DNA of 64,000 nt from an uncultured Porphyromonadaceae bacterium (GTDB lineage: Bacteria > Bacteroidota > Bacteroidia > Bacteroidales > Muribaculaceae). The notes beneath the pieces are model-generated. The model made no database searches and was not told the DNA's origin. It saw only the letters and a list, made by a program, of their open reading frames with translations. The stretch spans positions 71,974 to 135,973 of the forward strand of contig URCF01000006.1 in assembly GCA_900546365.1 (NCBI GenBank), written 5' to 3'. The stretch's first letter is position 1, and every line of letters starts with the position of its first letter. Positions 42,401 to 51,762 of the stretch are shown piece after piece. The position numbers and the translations under genes are program-made.

Positions 42401-43362
42401 GTGGGAGTTTTAAGGCCACCCTGCATGTTCATACCCATGTAGATGTCGCGGGGATCACGACCTGTGGCATTGATACCGGCAGCATCCTGGCTGAGCTTGG
42501 TAGTAGTGTTCCAGTTGTAGTTGAGGAACAGGATAGTGCGGGGCTCGTCTTTGTAACCGAATGTTTCGTAGAAGTCCGAGCTGAGCTGGTCGTTGAAGTT
42601 CACGCTACCGTTGTCATTGGTACCGCCATACCACACGTTTTCAAAGTCGGGCTGATACTGCTTCATATATTTCACGAGCTTGCCGTGAACACCGCGGAGG
42701 TTGGCACCGTAGCTGCCGCCATTGTAGTACTCGGAGTTGTAGCCGAGACCGTCCACACCGTGGTAGCGGAGGAATTTACCAAGTTTTTCAACACCTTCAG
42801 TGGAGTTCATTGCGCCTACACCTGCCAGACAGCTTGCCCAGCTGGAGGGGATGGAGGCGTTGGGGATAGATGCCACACCCGACACAAGCACACCGTTTTT
42901 GTGGGCGGCGTCAGCCATAGCGGCGGGCACCCAGCCAAAGGGTGATGTCCAGTTACCGTAATGGGTAACGTAGCTCCATGTGGAGAACACTTCTGAGTCG
43001 TACTTGGCGTTGGGGAGAGCGTTGAGCCATTCCTTCTCTGCGCCGGAGGCTTCATTGATAGGCACCCAGAAAAGCAGACGCTTGTTGTCCGCATCAGATT
43101 TAGTTTTGTCAACCTGAGTTTTGAGATTGACGAAATAGGGCTTCAAAGCCACACGGCTAACGAAAAACTCTTCGTCTTCCCAGGCTTCCTCACCATTGTC
43201 GGTGTAAGTTACAGACAGTTCTTTGCCGGGTTCCCAGGCCTGCACATACTTGTGGAAACTGCTGGAGTTCGGGGCGGTGATGTACCCGGGGCGAAGCTGC
43301 TGCGCGTTCAAACCGCCAACAAGAAGTGCGGCGGCTGAAATAAACAGTACTTGTTTTTTCAT
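39445..43362 (-). CDS. GH85 endo-beta-N-acetylglucosaminidase, copy A (divergent)
   Basis: It should cut the GlcNAc-GlcNAc core of N-glycans. The protein has 1305 residues: signal peptide 1-19 (GGLNA, then QQLRP), GH85 domain of about 60-470 with FGWVPAAMADAAHKNGVLVSG, the catalytic Asn-x-Glu pair N208/E210 in DGLGYNSE, EPFVTFFNIGGG and WYNLGVQDYMPTWRFW, then beta-sandwich domains, a LamG/concanavalin-like domain of about 865-1080 (FSVAFWLKLDTYP), and a type IX-like tail (YTVEVYNTSGMLMAQ to IKVVRK). The Asn/Glu pair is that of the GH85 substrate-assisted mechanism. It is the most divergent of three tandem copies, with its own weak promoter and terminator. Confidence 0.92.
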   Translation of the reverse strand: MKKQVLFISAAALLVGGLNAQQLRPGYITAPNSSSFHKYVQAWEPGKELSVTYTDNGEEAWEDEEFFVSRVALKPYFVNLKTQVDKTKSDADNKRLLFWVPINEASGAEKEWLNALPNAKYDSEVFSTWSYVTHYGNWTSPFGWVPAAMADAAHKNGVLVSGVASIPNASIPSSWASCLAGVGAMNSTEGVEKLGKFLRYHGVDGLGYNSEYYNGGSYGANLRGVHGKLVKYMKQYQPDFENVWYGGTNDNGSVNFNDQLSSDFYETFGYKDEPRTILFLNYNWNTTTKLSQDAAGINATGRDPRDIYMGMNMQGGLKTPTEWDQHLNIPYSIGLWGAHQVNYIWINRNQEGGTDAAKQATYQKHLEYWFTNGKRNPAYKMDPVNSLTATKDFMGMSRYMEARSTLKWDLTKEPFVTFFNIGGGAQYNWKGTEAHVGPWYNLGVQDYMPTWRFWFATDYLGTTPAENIDANITWNDAYMGGTSLRITANNTEASYLHLFKTEFEAKNGAKLTIRYKVIKGSGDMELVWSKLGSESEQAQKTYGMVFDKDGKTYSTNKADGDLDYDADWQVKTLTLSSRNGLTGTIAALGLKFANANDLEVLIGEISLTGGSYETPAAPIITRAKVLANNYKGVDGKIFFKMANTKELGEPVYNLDVKTSLFRLWSRTDKDSEPQFLGTTSSWAGMIFSAPAEGATKIQFGVSAVSLDFSSASDIAWSEELPVGDYVAVEDLKVSKSPVTTGEEFYVEFVDPAHPAVDWKLTDEGGNVLASASNATRLDVAGIDVTGAYDVYAGDVKHEGLVSVSDPGSGRQPIIESLTINGDEASAENAVQIQPNETLELGYTGREANGIGSRGVHLNELAFGTKVSDLGIGTYKSFSVAFWLKLDTYPTAAPGSLLLIENRLGSWPKNNWGYFWSRTVEGSFRNYLIDGGFGKSLDSGADGNRLYLDLNGNLGVSKWNHLVYVFEYNEQNRVRIRFYLNGVLQKSNWLWCNKMTRENAIGDSNSGWDDIELTPGYASFASGSGKDAENTDWCIDNYPLAQTDWIKVGGAGPNGMAAVDGVIDDFQIWGKAMTQEDVNLSKTGLGTLETLPEDVIAFWDLESDADANYGFISKGQKQIPAYLFEYAQTANEGQAGALPVEAEFSAGSPFVPGSAYEVTTAPSWTARKGILSEGTGTDREGSVKLSYGDNRMGGDYTVTLSLANALGADTKNYPVFSVTSAIDGVAADTEDGVEAYTVADGLFVQFAEAGNYTVEVYNTSGMLMAQKAQAMEAGQNMSVRLGVQGVYIVRVLRDGQLARTIKVVRK

Positions 43363-43424
43363 TTGTTTTTGATTAGGTTAATTAAATTTTTCACAAAAAA
43401 ATGGTATAGTTCAAGAATTTGGCG

Positions 43425-43454
43425 TAAAAATACAGATAATTCTCAATTCCACAA
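43425..43454 (-). promoter_or_regulatory. Probable promoter of GH85 copy A
   Basis: On the minus strand TTG (43454-43452), 19 bases, TATTTTTA (43432-43425), one mismatch from TAnnTTTG, about 60 bases before the ATG. Confidence 0.45.
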
Positions 43455-43504
43455 TCTTTTTTGTGTTAAACATCGGGATAATCCACAAAAAAAAGCACAA
43501 AAAA

Positions 43505-43541
43505 GCAGGTGAGCCGCACCCGTTGTCCGGATGCGGCTCAC
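43505..43541 (-). terminator. Terminator of GH85 copy B
   Basis: 10-bp perfect stem GTGAGCCGCA / TGCGGCTCAC with a 13-base loop; on the minus strand it is followed by CTGCTTTTTT. It lies about 20 bases after the stop. Confidence 0.88.
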
Positions 43542-43562
43542 TTTGTTTATGAATCGGAAAGG

Positions 43563-46500
43563 TTACTTATTGGCAACCTTGATGCTGCGGAGCTCCTTGC
43601 CGTCCTTGACAATGCTCACCACATACACACCGGTCTGACCGATGGTGATGTTCATCATCTCGCCAGCATTGATGCTGCGTGCATCCTTGCCCACGAGCAT
43701 ACCGCTCATGTTGTAAACGCTCACTTCGTAGTCGCCGTCTTCGGCAAACTCGAGGAACAGCACCTTGTTGACAGTGTATGCCTTCAGGTTGCTGTCGGCA
43801 TCAGCTGCCACGCCGTCGATGGCTGTGGAAACATAGAATGCGGGATACTCCTTGGTGTCCTCACCCCATGAGTTCTTGAGGTTGAGTGTGAGGGTCTTGT
43901 CGCCACCGGCACCGTAAACCACAGTAGCCTCACCTTCGGTGTCGTTACCGTCAGCATTGCTGATAGTGGCCTGACGAGTGCTCCAGGTAGGTTTGGTCAC
44001 AACCTGGAAACCTGTGCCCTTCACATAAGGACAACCGGCCTCATATTCGGGAGTGATATGAACGGGTATGGAAGAACCTTCTTCCTTAGCAAGCTGAAGA
44101 TCGAACACTCCGAAGGGTGCATCAGTGATTTGGCCTTTTGACATATAGCGGCCGTTGTGGACAAGTGTGGTGCCTATGCGCACTTCTGTAACGCCGTCAA
44201 CAGGTTCGTTCTCGAAGTCCCAGAAGCACTTCACATTGGCGGGCAGATTGTCGGCGTCCAGACCCACCATTGCCTTGGCAATGTCGGTCTCGTCAACAGC
44301 ACCATCCCACACAATAACATCATCGATGATTGCATCAGGATAAGCGGGATCACTGCCACGGCCACCGAGGATGTGCATCCACTCTCCGGCGGAGAGCACC
44401 TCGCGGTTGGGACCACGCACGGGAATACCGTCAATCACATTGTCTGCAGTAGCGTTTTCCTTGCCCATACCGGACTTGGAGGGCGCCTGATATACACCGT
44501 TGAGGTAAAGCTTCATCAGAAGAGCGTTCTGAGCATCAAAGTCAAATACCCAGGTCACATGTGTCCATCCGCCTATGGAAAGAGCAGTGGTTTCGGGATA
44601 GAAATAGGCATACTCGGAGCTGTTGGCTGAATTACCACGCTTCACCATGTGTGTGATATGACCCTGCTCGTCAAGGAACGACCAAGCCCAGCCCCAGTTG
44701 TTGCGGGGCCATCTGCCGGTGCGGTCTTCAATACCGAAGAAGTTGATCGACTCATCGTTGCCTGCCGAGGGGATTTCAAGCATACGAACCCAGAACGATA
44801 CAGAGAACGACTTATTGCCACCGATATTGATATTGTCCATCGGGACGCCGTAGGTCTTGTAGTTGAGCTTGAGCGCACGAGAACCGGAACCGTCAGCTTC
44901 GCGACCGGTGTATCCGACTTTGATTTCGGTGTTCATGTCGAATTCCACTTCGGCCTGTTCGGCATCAACACCGTTGATGGTGAGGCTCTGGATTTCAGGC
45001 AGAGCACCTACAGAGAAGTCGGAAATCTGTGCGAAGCAGCTGTAGCGAGTCTCCTTGGCAGTGCCTTCATTGGCAACGAGGTCGTAAGCGCCGATTCCGT
45101 CGAGGGATGTAACGAGTTCGCGGCTTGTGCCGTTGTTGGAAGCCACTTTGGTGCCGGCTGCATTGTAGAGCGACAGGGTGGCGTTGCTGTGAAGATCGTC
45201 AACGAACCAGATACGGAACTCTTCACCGGGCTTGATGCAGGATTTGTTAATCTTCACTTCTTCGGAAACCTCATGCTCGGGAGCATCGAGATATTCGCTC
45301 CAGGATATGCCCGAAGTGGTGCTGTGGTCAAGGCTTACTGCCTCCACACCCAGACGCACGCGTTTCTTATGTTCGGGGTTGGCGATCTTGTACATGATAC
45401 CGGCCCATGAAGTAGTGGTGCCCATGAACTGAGGCTCGCCGGCCTCCACTTGTGCCCAAAGGTTGAAATGAGAGGTTTTCACATCAAGGTTGTACACCGG
45501 TTCGCCTGCCTCTTTGGAGTTGGGCATCGACCAGTAGAGCTTGGCATCAAAGCCGGTTACGACATCAGCCAGCACTTTGGAACGACGGAGAACAGGCATT
45601 TCGGGCTGAACAGATGTGCCGCGCTTGATGGAGATTTCGCCGATGAGCATCTCGAGATCCTTGGCATTCTCAAATTTCAGACCGAGCACTGCCCAGTCAC
45701 CTGCGCTGAGCACATTGGTACCGCGCTGAGCCACCTTGAGGGTCACAACTCTCCAGTCATCGAAGAAGAATGAGTCGGAAGTTTTGTGCACCGCTGTTTT
45801 GGTCGGGGTCTGCTCGGTAGTTTCGGAACCCACTTTGCTATATACAAAATTCATGTCGGCATTGCCTTTGAGAATTTTGTAGCGGATGGTGATGATATCA
45901 TTGTTCTTGACAGTGAAAGCTGTTTTGAACAGATGGAGATACTGCGCCTCACCGGCGGCGGTGCTACCGGAAATCTTGAGAGAGGAACCACCGTTCCAGG
46001 CATCATCCCAGCTGTACTCTGCATTCATGCTGTTGGCAGGAATCTCATCCTCCTTGCCGAGGAGCTTGGTGCTCCACCACCAGCGCCATGTGGGAGTGTA
46101 GTCCTGCATACCGATGTTGTACCATTCGTTTGCGTAAGCCACTTTACCATTGCGGTAGTAGTTCATACCGTTACCGAGGCTGAAATAGGTGATGAACGGC
46201 TCCTCGCTCAGATCCCAACCGTAGGCTGAACGGGCGCTCATCAGACGCGACATACCATGGAAATCCTCACCTGCACCAAGGTTCTTGGACACGCGGATAT
46301 CCATAAGGTAAGCGGGGTTGCGCTTGCCGTTGGTGAACCACTGCTCAAGAATTTCCTGATAACCCTTCTGCTTGAGGATGTCAGTACCACCGGCTGCAGC
46401 GCGGGCAGGGAACAGCATGTTCTTGCTGTGCTCACCCCAAAGACCGATGGAGTAGGTGGAAGCCTCACCGGTGGCATGCGAGGTCCATTCGTTGCTGGAT

Positions 46501-47495
46501 TTGCAACCACCCTGCATGTTCATACCCATGTAAAGGTCGTGGGAGTCACGGCCGGTGGCTGTCATGGCAGCTTTGTCCTCGGAATAGTAGTAGGTATTGT
46601 CCCAGTTGTAGTTGGTGAAGAAGATGGTGCGGGGCTCGGTGCTGTAACCGAAGGTGTTGTAGAACCTTGTGCCGAGACCTTCACCCCAGCCGCCTACGGA
46701 ACCGTTGTCGTTCGCACCACCGTACCAGGGGTTTTCTGCACGGTCCTGATACTGGAGGAGGTATTTCACGAGCTTGCCGTGCATCGCGCTGAGTGCTGTC
46801 TGCTCATTAGCGCTCCAGTTGCCGGTCCACTCGGAGTTGTAGCCGAGACCGTCATTACCGTGGTAACGGAGGAATTTGCCGATTTTCTCCATGCCGGCTT
46901 CAGTGCTGGCAAGTGAGTTCATACCAAGCAAGCAGCTGCGCCATGCTGCAGGCATCGAAGCATTGGGGATAGAAGCCACACCCGACACAAGCACACCATG
47001 CTTGTGGGCTGCGTCGGCAAAACCACCGGGAACCCATCCGTAGGGCGCGGTCCAGTTGCCGTAGTGAGTCACATAGCTCCATGCGGAGAACACTTCCGAG
47101 TCAAACACACCGTTGGGAAGCGAACCGGTCTGGAACTGGCCGGTTGACATACCGCAGGGAACCCAGAACAGAAGGTTCTTGTCCTTGCCGCCAACAATGG
47201 TCTGATCCACCTGGGTGTTGACATTGGAGATAAGGGGACGGAGTTTCACGCGGGAGATAAAGAACTCTTCATCTTCCCATGCACTTGTGCTGGAAACGCG
47301 GTCGGTGATGTAGGTTTTATTCATCTCCTGTCCGGGATTCCAGTCGTTGATGTACTGGTCCAGCGAATAGCTCTGGGGCCATGTGATGTAGCACTCGCGG
47401 GTGTCGCCTTCGCTCATAGGGCCGCGAAGCTGCTGTGCACTTACGCCACCGGCCATCATTGCCATTGCCGATACAATAAATAACTGTTTTTTCAT
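43563..47495 (-). CDS. GH85 endo-beta-N-acetylglucosaminidase, copy B
   Basis: The protein has 1310 residues from the ATG at 47495 (MKKQLFIVSAMAMMAGGVSA signal peptide); an in-frame start at 47582 would add a non-signal extension and is rejected. The architecture matches copy A: GH85 with N220/E222 in DGLGYNSE, EPFITYFSLGNG and WYNIGMQDYTPTWRWW, then beta-sandwich domains, a LamG-like domain (FSVSFWVRM) and a type IX-like tail. Bases 46060-47171 are identical to 50198-51309 of copy C, while both flanks differ. It should release N-glycans at the cell surface. A -7-like TATCTTTA lies at 47562-47569. Confidence 0.92.
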   Translation of the reverse strand: MKKQLFIVSAMAMMAGGVSAQQLRGPMSEGDTRECYITWPQSYSLDQYINDWNPGQEMNKTYITDRVSSTSAWEDEEFFISRVKLRPLISNVNTQVDQTIVGGKDKNLLFWVPCGMSTGQFQTGSLPNGVFDSEVFSAWSYVTHYGNWTAPYGWVPGGFADAAHKHGVLVSGVASIPNASMPAAWRSCLLGMNSLASTEAGMEKIGKFLRYHGNDGLGYNSEWTGNWSANEQTALSAMHGKLVKYLLQYQDRAENPWYGGANDNGSVGGWGEGLGTRFYNTFGYSTEPRTIFFTNYNWDNTYYYSEDKAAMTATGRDSHDLYMGMNMQGGCKSSNEWTSHATGEASTYSIGLWGEHSKNMLFPARAAAGGTDILKQKGYQEILEQWFTNGKRNPAYLMDIRVSKNLGAGEDFHGMSRLMSARSAYGWDLSEEPFITYFSLGNGMNYYRNGKVAYANEWYNIGMQDYTPTWRWWWSTKLLGKEDEIPANSMNAEYSWDDAWNGGSSLKISGSTAAGEAQYLHLFKTAFTVKNNDIITIRYKILKGNADMNFVYSKVGSETTEQTPTKTAVHKTSDSFFFDDWRVVTLKVAQRGTNVLSAGDWAVLGLKFENAKDLEMLIGEISIKRGTSVQPEMPVLRRSKVLADVVTGFDAKLYWSMPNSKEAGEPVYNLDVKTSHFNLWAQVEAGEPQFMGTTTSWAGIMYKIANPEHKKRVRLGVEAVSLDHSTTSGISWSEYLDAPEHEVSEEVKINKSCIKPGEEFRIWFVDDLHSNATLSLYNAAGTKVASNNGTSRELVTSLDGIGAYDLVANEGTAKETRYSCFAQISDFSVGALPEIQSLTINGVDAEQAEVEFDMNTEIKVGYTGREADGSGSRALKLNYKTYGVPMDNINIGGNKSFSVSFWVRMLEIPSAGNDESINFFGIEDRTGRWPRNNWGWAWSFLDEQGHITHMVKRGNSANSSEYAYFYPETTALSIGGWTHVTWVFDFDAQNALLMKLYLNGVYQAPSKSGMGKENATADNVIDGIPVRGPNREVLSAGEWMHILGGRGSDPAYPDAIIDDVIVWDGAVDETDIAKAMVGLDADNLPANVKCFWDFENEPVDGVTEVRIGTTLVHNGRYMSKGQITDAPFGVFDLQLAKEEGSSIPVHITPEYEAGCPYVKGTGFQVVTKPTWSTRQATISNADGNDTEGEATVVYGAGGDKTLTLNLKNSWGEDTKEYPAFYVSTAIDGVAADADSNLKAYTVNKVLFLEFAEDGDYEVSVYNMSGMLVGKDARSINAGEMMNITIGQTGVYVVSIVKDGKELRSIKVANK

Positions 47496-47561
47496 GAATA
47501 AAAAAATTATGATTGGTAAGTATTCTGCGTGACACAAAATCCGACTGAACGGATTTCGCGA

Positions 47562-47569
47562 TAAAGATA
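47562..47569 (-). promoter_or_regulatory. Possible -7 box of GH85 copy B
   Basis: TATCTTTA on the minus strand, one mismatch from TAnnTTTG, 67 bases before the ATG. No TTG at proper spacing. Confidence 0.35.
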
Positions 47570-47642
47570 CAACAATATTCACGCATATACCGAGTTACGC
47601 CTGGTTAAAAATATTTAAACCGACACAATTCGAAGTAAAAAA

Positions 47643-47671
47643 AGCGGGGCACCCGATTTGGGTGCCCCGCT
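47643..47671 (-). terminator. Terminator of GH85 copy C
   Basis: 12-bp perfect stem AGCGGGGCACCC / GGGTGCCCCGCT with a 5-base loop; seven T follow on the minus strand. Confidence 0.92.
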
Positions 47672-47697
47672 GCTATAGGGAGATTGGAATGAACGGA

Positions 47698-50600
47698 TTA
47701 TTTGTTCACTACCTTCACGCTGCGAAGGTCCTTGCCGTCCTTGACGATGCTTACCACGTAAACACCTGCCTGACCGAGATTGATGTTCATCAGTTCGCCG
47801 GCATTGATATTGCGGGCGTCTTTACCCATGAGCATACCGCTCATGTTGTAAACGCTCACTTCGTAGTCGCCGCCTTCAGCAAACTCAAGGAAGAGCACCT
47901 TGTTGGTGGTGTAAACCTTCATGCCATCCTCAGCATCGGCAGCGATGCCGTCGATAGCGTTCATAACATCGATCACAGGATAGGTCTTGGTATTCTCACC
48001 CCAGGAGTTCTTGAGGGTAAGGGTGATGGTCTTGGCTCCATGTGCACCGTAGTTGATGGAAGCCTCACCCTTGGTGTCGCTACCGTCAGCGTTGCTGATG
48101 GTGGCCTGACGGGTGCTCCAGGTAGGTTTGGTGACTACCGAGAATGCATCACCTTTCACGTAGGGGCAACCTGCCTCATACACGGGTGCGATGTGTGTCT
48201 GCACGGACTGGCCTTCGTTTTCATCGGCGATGAGGTCGAATGTGCCGAAGGTGGCATCGGTAATCTGACCCTTGGAGAGGAAGCGGCCGTTGTGGATGAT
48301 TTTGAGAGATTTGCCGTTAACCGAGCGATTCTCTTCCACATTGTTCTGAGGTTCGTTCTCGAAGTCCCAGAAGCACTTCACGTTGCTGGGCAGATTGTCG
48401 GCATCGAGACCAACCATTGCTTTGGCGATATCGGTTTCGGTGATAGCGCCGTCCCAAACGGTTACATCGTCGATAAGAGCTTCAGGATAACCGGGTGTGC
48501 TGCCACGACCACCGAGGATGTGCATCCACATACCGGAAGTCATGGTAGAACGGTTGGGACCACGGACAGGAATACCGTCAATCACGTTGTTGGCAGAAGC
48601 ATCGTCAGCACCCATGCCGGATGTAGCGGGAGCCTGATATACACCGTTGATGTACAGCTTCATGAGCAGGGCGTTCTGATTGTCGTAGTCAAACACGTGG
48701 GTAACATGGGTCCAAGCGCCCGGAGTTACTTTTGTGGATGCGGGATATCTGTACTGATACTCGGCAGAGTTGCTGGCGTTACCGCGCTTGGTGTAGGATT
48801 CAACGTGACCATCCTGACCGATTGACGACCAGAAGAAGCCCCAGTTATTTTCAGGCCAGCTACCGGTACGGTCTTCGATACCGAAGAGGTTCAGGTCGCC
48901 GGTGGGAAGTACGGTCAGACGAACCCAGTAGGATACGGAGAACGACTTGTTGGAACCGAGATCCATTGCAGCAACAGGACCACCGAGCACTTTGTAGGCA
49001 GCTGTGATGGCGCGTGAGCCAGAACCGTCTGCTTCGCGACCGGTATAGCCGGCCTTGAGCTCAGTGTTGATGTTGAACGAAACGTTATCCCTATTGGTAA
49101 CATCCTCGCCGTCGATCAGGAGGGTCTCGATTTCGGGAAGACGACCTACAGCAAAGTCAGATACCTGGGCGTAGCAGGAATAACGGGCTTCCTTGCTGGT
49201 GCCTTCGTTGGCAACGAGGTCGTATGCACCGATCTCGCTGAGCGAGGCAACGAGCTCACGGCTTGCACCGTTGTTGGAGGCTACCTTGACACCGGCAGCG
49301 TTGTAGAGCGACAGAGTAGCATTGTCATGGAGGTCATCGATGAACCAGATGCGGAATTCCTCATTGGGTTTGATACAGGTCTTGTCGATGCTAACCTCTT
49401 CCGACACTTCGTGATCGGGAGCGTTGATATATTCACTCCATGCAATACCGGAAGTGGCTTTATGGTCAAGGCTTACTGCCTCTACACCCAGACGGGCACG
49501 TTTCTTGTGGTCGGGATTGGCAATCTTGAACAGGATACCGGCCCAAGAAGTAGTGGTGCCGACAAACTGAGGCTCGCCGCCCTCCACCTGAGCCCAAAGG
49601 TTGAAGTGGGATGTGTTGACATCAGTGTTGTAAACAGGTTCGCCTGCCTCTTTGTTGTTGGGCATGGACCAGATGAGCTTGGCATCGAAACCGGTGACAA
49701 CATCGCTAAGGATTTTAGCGGTTTTAACAACAGGCATTTCAGGAGTCTTGGCGGTGCCGCGCACAATCGACATTTCACCTACAAGAACCTCGAGATCCTT
49801 GGCATTCTCAAACTTCAGACCAAGCACTGCCCAGTCACCTGCGCTGAGTACGTTGGTACCACGGGAAGCCACCTTGAAGGAAGCTGTCATCCATTCATCG
49901 TAGAAGAAAGAATCAGAGGTTTTATGGAATACAGTTTTGGTGGGAGACTGTTCGGTAGATTCAGAACCGACCTTGCTGTACACAAAGCTGAGATCACCGT
50001 TGCCTTTGAGGACTTTGTAGTGGATGGTGATGACATCATTGTTCTTGACAGTGAAAGCTGTTTTGAACAGATGGAGATACTGAGCCTCACCGGCGGCAGT
50101 GCTACCGGAAATCTTGAGGGAAGAACCACCGTTCCAGGCATCGCTCCAGTCAAATTCCGCTGTCATGCTGTTGGCAGGAATATCATCTTTCTTGCCAAGG
50201 AGCTTGGTGCTCCACCACCAGCGCCATGTGGGAGTGTAGTCCTGCATACCGATGTTGTACCATTCGTTTGCGTAAGCCACTTTACCATTGCGGTAGTAGT
50301 TCATACCGTTACCGAGGCTGAAATAGGTGATGAACGGCTCCTCGCTCAGATCCCAACCGTAGGCTGAACGGGCGCTCATCAGACGCGACATACCATGGAA
50401 ATCCTCACCTGCACCAAGGTTCTTGGACACGCGGATATCCATAAGGTAAGCGGGGTTGCGCTTGCCGTTGGTGAACCACTGCTCAAGAATTTCCTGATAA
50501 CCCTTCTGCTTGAGGATGTCAGTACCACCGGCTGCAGCGCGGGCAGGGAACAGCATGTTCTTGCTGTGCTCACCCCAAAGACCGATGGAGTAGGTGGAAG

Positions 50601-51633
50601 CCTCACCGGTGGCATGCGAGGTCCATTCGTTGCTGGATTTGCAACCACCCTGCATGTTCATACCCATGTAAAGGTCGTGGGAGTCACGGCCGGTGGCTGT
50701 CATGGCAGCTTTGTCCTCGGAATAGTAGTAGGTATTGTCCCAGTTGTAGTTGGTGAAGAAGATGGTGCGGGGCTCGGTGCTGTAACCGAAGGTGTTGTAG
50801 AACCTTGTGCCGAGACCTTCACCCCAGCCGCCTACGGAACCGTTGTCGTTCGCACCACCGTACCAGGGGTTTTCTGCACGGTCCTGATACTGGAGGAGGT
50901 ATTTCACGAGCTTGCCGTGCATCGCGCTGAGTGCTGTCTGCTCATTAGCGCTCCAGTTGCCGGTCCACTCGGAGTTGTAGCCGAGACCGTCATTACCGTG
51001 GTAACGGAGGAATTTGCCGATTTTCTCCATGCCGGCTTCAGTGCTGGCAAGTGAGTTCATACCAAGCAAGCAGCTGCGCCATGCTGCAGGCATCGAAGCA
51101 TTGGGGATAGAAGCCACACCCGACACAAGCACACCATGCTTGTGGGCTGCGTCGGCAAAACCACCGGGAACCCATCCGTAGGGCGCGGTCCAGTTGCCGT
51201 AGTGAGTCACATAGCTCCATGCGGAGAACACTTCCGAGTCAAACACACCGTTGGGAAGCGAACCGGTCTGGAACTGGCCGGTTGACATACCGCAGGGAAC
51301 CCAGAACAGGAGGTTCTTGTCCTTGGCACCAACAATGGTTTGATCCACCTGGGTGTTGACATTGTTGATGAGAGGACGAAGTTTCACACGCGAAGTGAAG
51401 AACTCTTCATCTTCCCACGCGCTTGTGCTGGAAACACGGTCGGAGATGTAGGTTTTGTTCATCGCCTGTCCGGGATTCCAGTCGTTGATATACTGGTCCA
51501 GCGAATAGCTCTGAGGCCATGTGATGTAGCATGCGCGGGTGTCGGTTTCCGACTCCGGTCCACGCAGCTGCTGGGCGTTCATTGCCATAGTGACAAGTGT
51601 TAAGCCACCGGCAAACAGTAAGGTTTTTTTCAT
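47698..51633 (-). CDS. GH85 endo-beta-N-acetylglucosaminidase, copy C
   Basis: The protein has 1311 residues, the first enzyme gene after the susCD genes. Signal peptide 1-20 (TMAMNA, then QQLRG), GH85 domain with N220/E222, beta-sandwich domains, a LamG-like domain (FSVSYWVRLTVLP) and a type IX-like tail (YEVSVYNMSGMLMGK to VKVVNK). Its catalytic half shares 1112 identical bases with copy B; the C-terminal half is clearly diverged from B, so the two may differ in glycan or protein binding. No TAnnTTTG box is seen upstream; a 16-base palindrome sits there instead, after the terminator of the lipoprotein gene. Confidence 0.92.
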   Translation of the reverse strand: MKKTLLFAGGLTLVTMAMNAQQLRGPESETDTRACYITWPQSYSLDQYINDWNPGQAMNKTYISDRVSSTSAWEDEEFFTSRVKLRPLINNVNTQVDQTIVGAKDKNLLFWVPCGMSTGQFQTGSLPNGVFDSEVFSAWSYVTHYGNWTAPYGWVPGGFADAAHKHGVLVSGVASIPNASMPAAWRSCLLGMNSLASTEAGMEKIGKFLRYHGNDGLGYNSEWTGNWSANEQTALSAMHGKLVKYLLQYQDRAENPWYGGANDNGSVGGWGEGLGTRFYNTFGYSTEPRTIFFTNYNWDNTYYYSEDKAAMTATGRDSHDLYMGMNMQGGCKSSNEWTSHATGEASTYSIGLWGEHSKNMLFPARAAAGGTDILKQKGYQEILEQWFTNGKRNPAYLMDIRVSKNLGAGEDFHGMSRLMSARSAYGWDLSEEPFITYFSLGNGMNYYRNGKVAYANEWYNIGMQDYTPTWRWWWSTKLLGKKDDIPANSMTAEFDWSDAWNGGSSLKISGSTAAGEAQYLHLFKTAFTVKNNDVITIHYKVLKGNGDLSFVYSKVGSESTEQSPTKTVFHKTSDSFFYDEWMTASFKVASRGTNVLSAGDWAVLGLKFENAKDLEVLVGEMSIVRGTAKTPEMPVVKTAKILSDVVTGFDAKLIWSMPNNKEAGEPVYNTDVNTSHFNLWAQVEGGEPQFVGTTTSWAGILFKIANPDHKKRARLGVEAVSLDHKATSGIAWSEYINAPDHEVSEEVSIDKTCIKPNEEFRIWFIDDLHDNATLSLYNAAGVKVASNNGASRELVASLSEIGAYDLVANEGTSKEARYSCYAQVSDFAVGRLPEIETLLIDGEDVTNRDNVSFNINTELKAGYTGREADGSGSRAITAAYKVLGGPVAAMDLGSNKSFSVSYWVRLTVLPTGDLNLFGIEDRTGSWPENNWGFFWSSIGQDGHVESYTKRGNASNSAEYQYRYPASTKVTPGAWTHVTHVFDYDNQNALLMKLYINGVYQAPATSGMGADDASANNVIDGIPVRGPNRSTMTSGMWMHILGGRGSTPGYPEALIDDVTVWDGAITETDIAKAMVGLDADNLPSNVKCFWDFENEPQNNVEENRSVNGKSLKIIHNGRFLSKGQITDATFGTFDLIADENEGQSVQTHIAPVYEAGCPYVKGDAFSVVTKPTWSTRQATISNADGSDTKGEASINYGAHGAKTITLTLKNSWGENTKTYPVIDVMNAIDGIAADAEDGMKVYTTNKVLFLEFAEGGDYEVSVYNMSGMLMGKDARNINAGELMNINLGQAGVYVVSIVKDGKDLRSVKVVNK

Positions 51634-51638
51634 AAGGT

Positions 51639-51654
51639 TAACAATATATTGTTA
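51639..51654. promoter_or_regulatory. 16-base perfect palindrome before GH85 copy C
   Basis: TAACAATATATTGTTA lies 5 bases upstream of the ATG at 51633. It could be a regulator site or a leader hairpin; the position between a terminator and a start codon suggests control of expression. No known site is recognised. Confidence 0.4.
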
Positions 51655-51688
51655 TAGTTTGTGGTATAGAATACTATTCGGATAGAAA

Positions 51689-51733
51689 CACACGGTGCAG
51701 GTAGGTCAGTGACGACCTCCGGAGCACCGTGTG
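51689..51733 (-). terminator. Terminator of the surface lipoprotein gene
   Basis: Outer stem CACACGGTGC / GCACCGTGTG with an inner AGGTC/GACCT hairpin, about 30 bases after the stop. The T-tract is weak (TTTCTAT), so read-through into GH85 copy C is possible. Confidence 0.7.
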
Positions 51734-51762
51734 CCTTTAATAGCTATTCAATGCACCGGATA

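Noticed and set aside
46257..51054. Identical 219-codon plus-strand ORFs at 46257-46916 and 50395-51054
   Set aside because: They are antisense shadows of the identical patch in the two GH85 genes; their identity reflects the patch and is not separate evidence of a gene.
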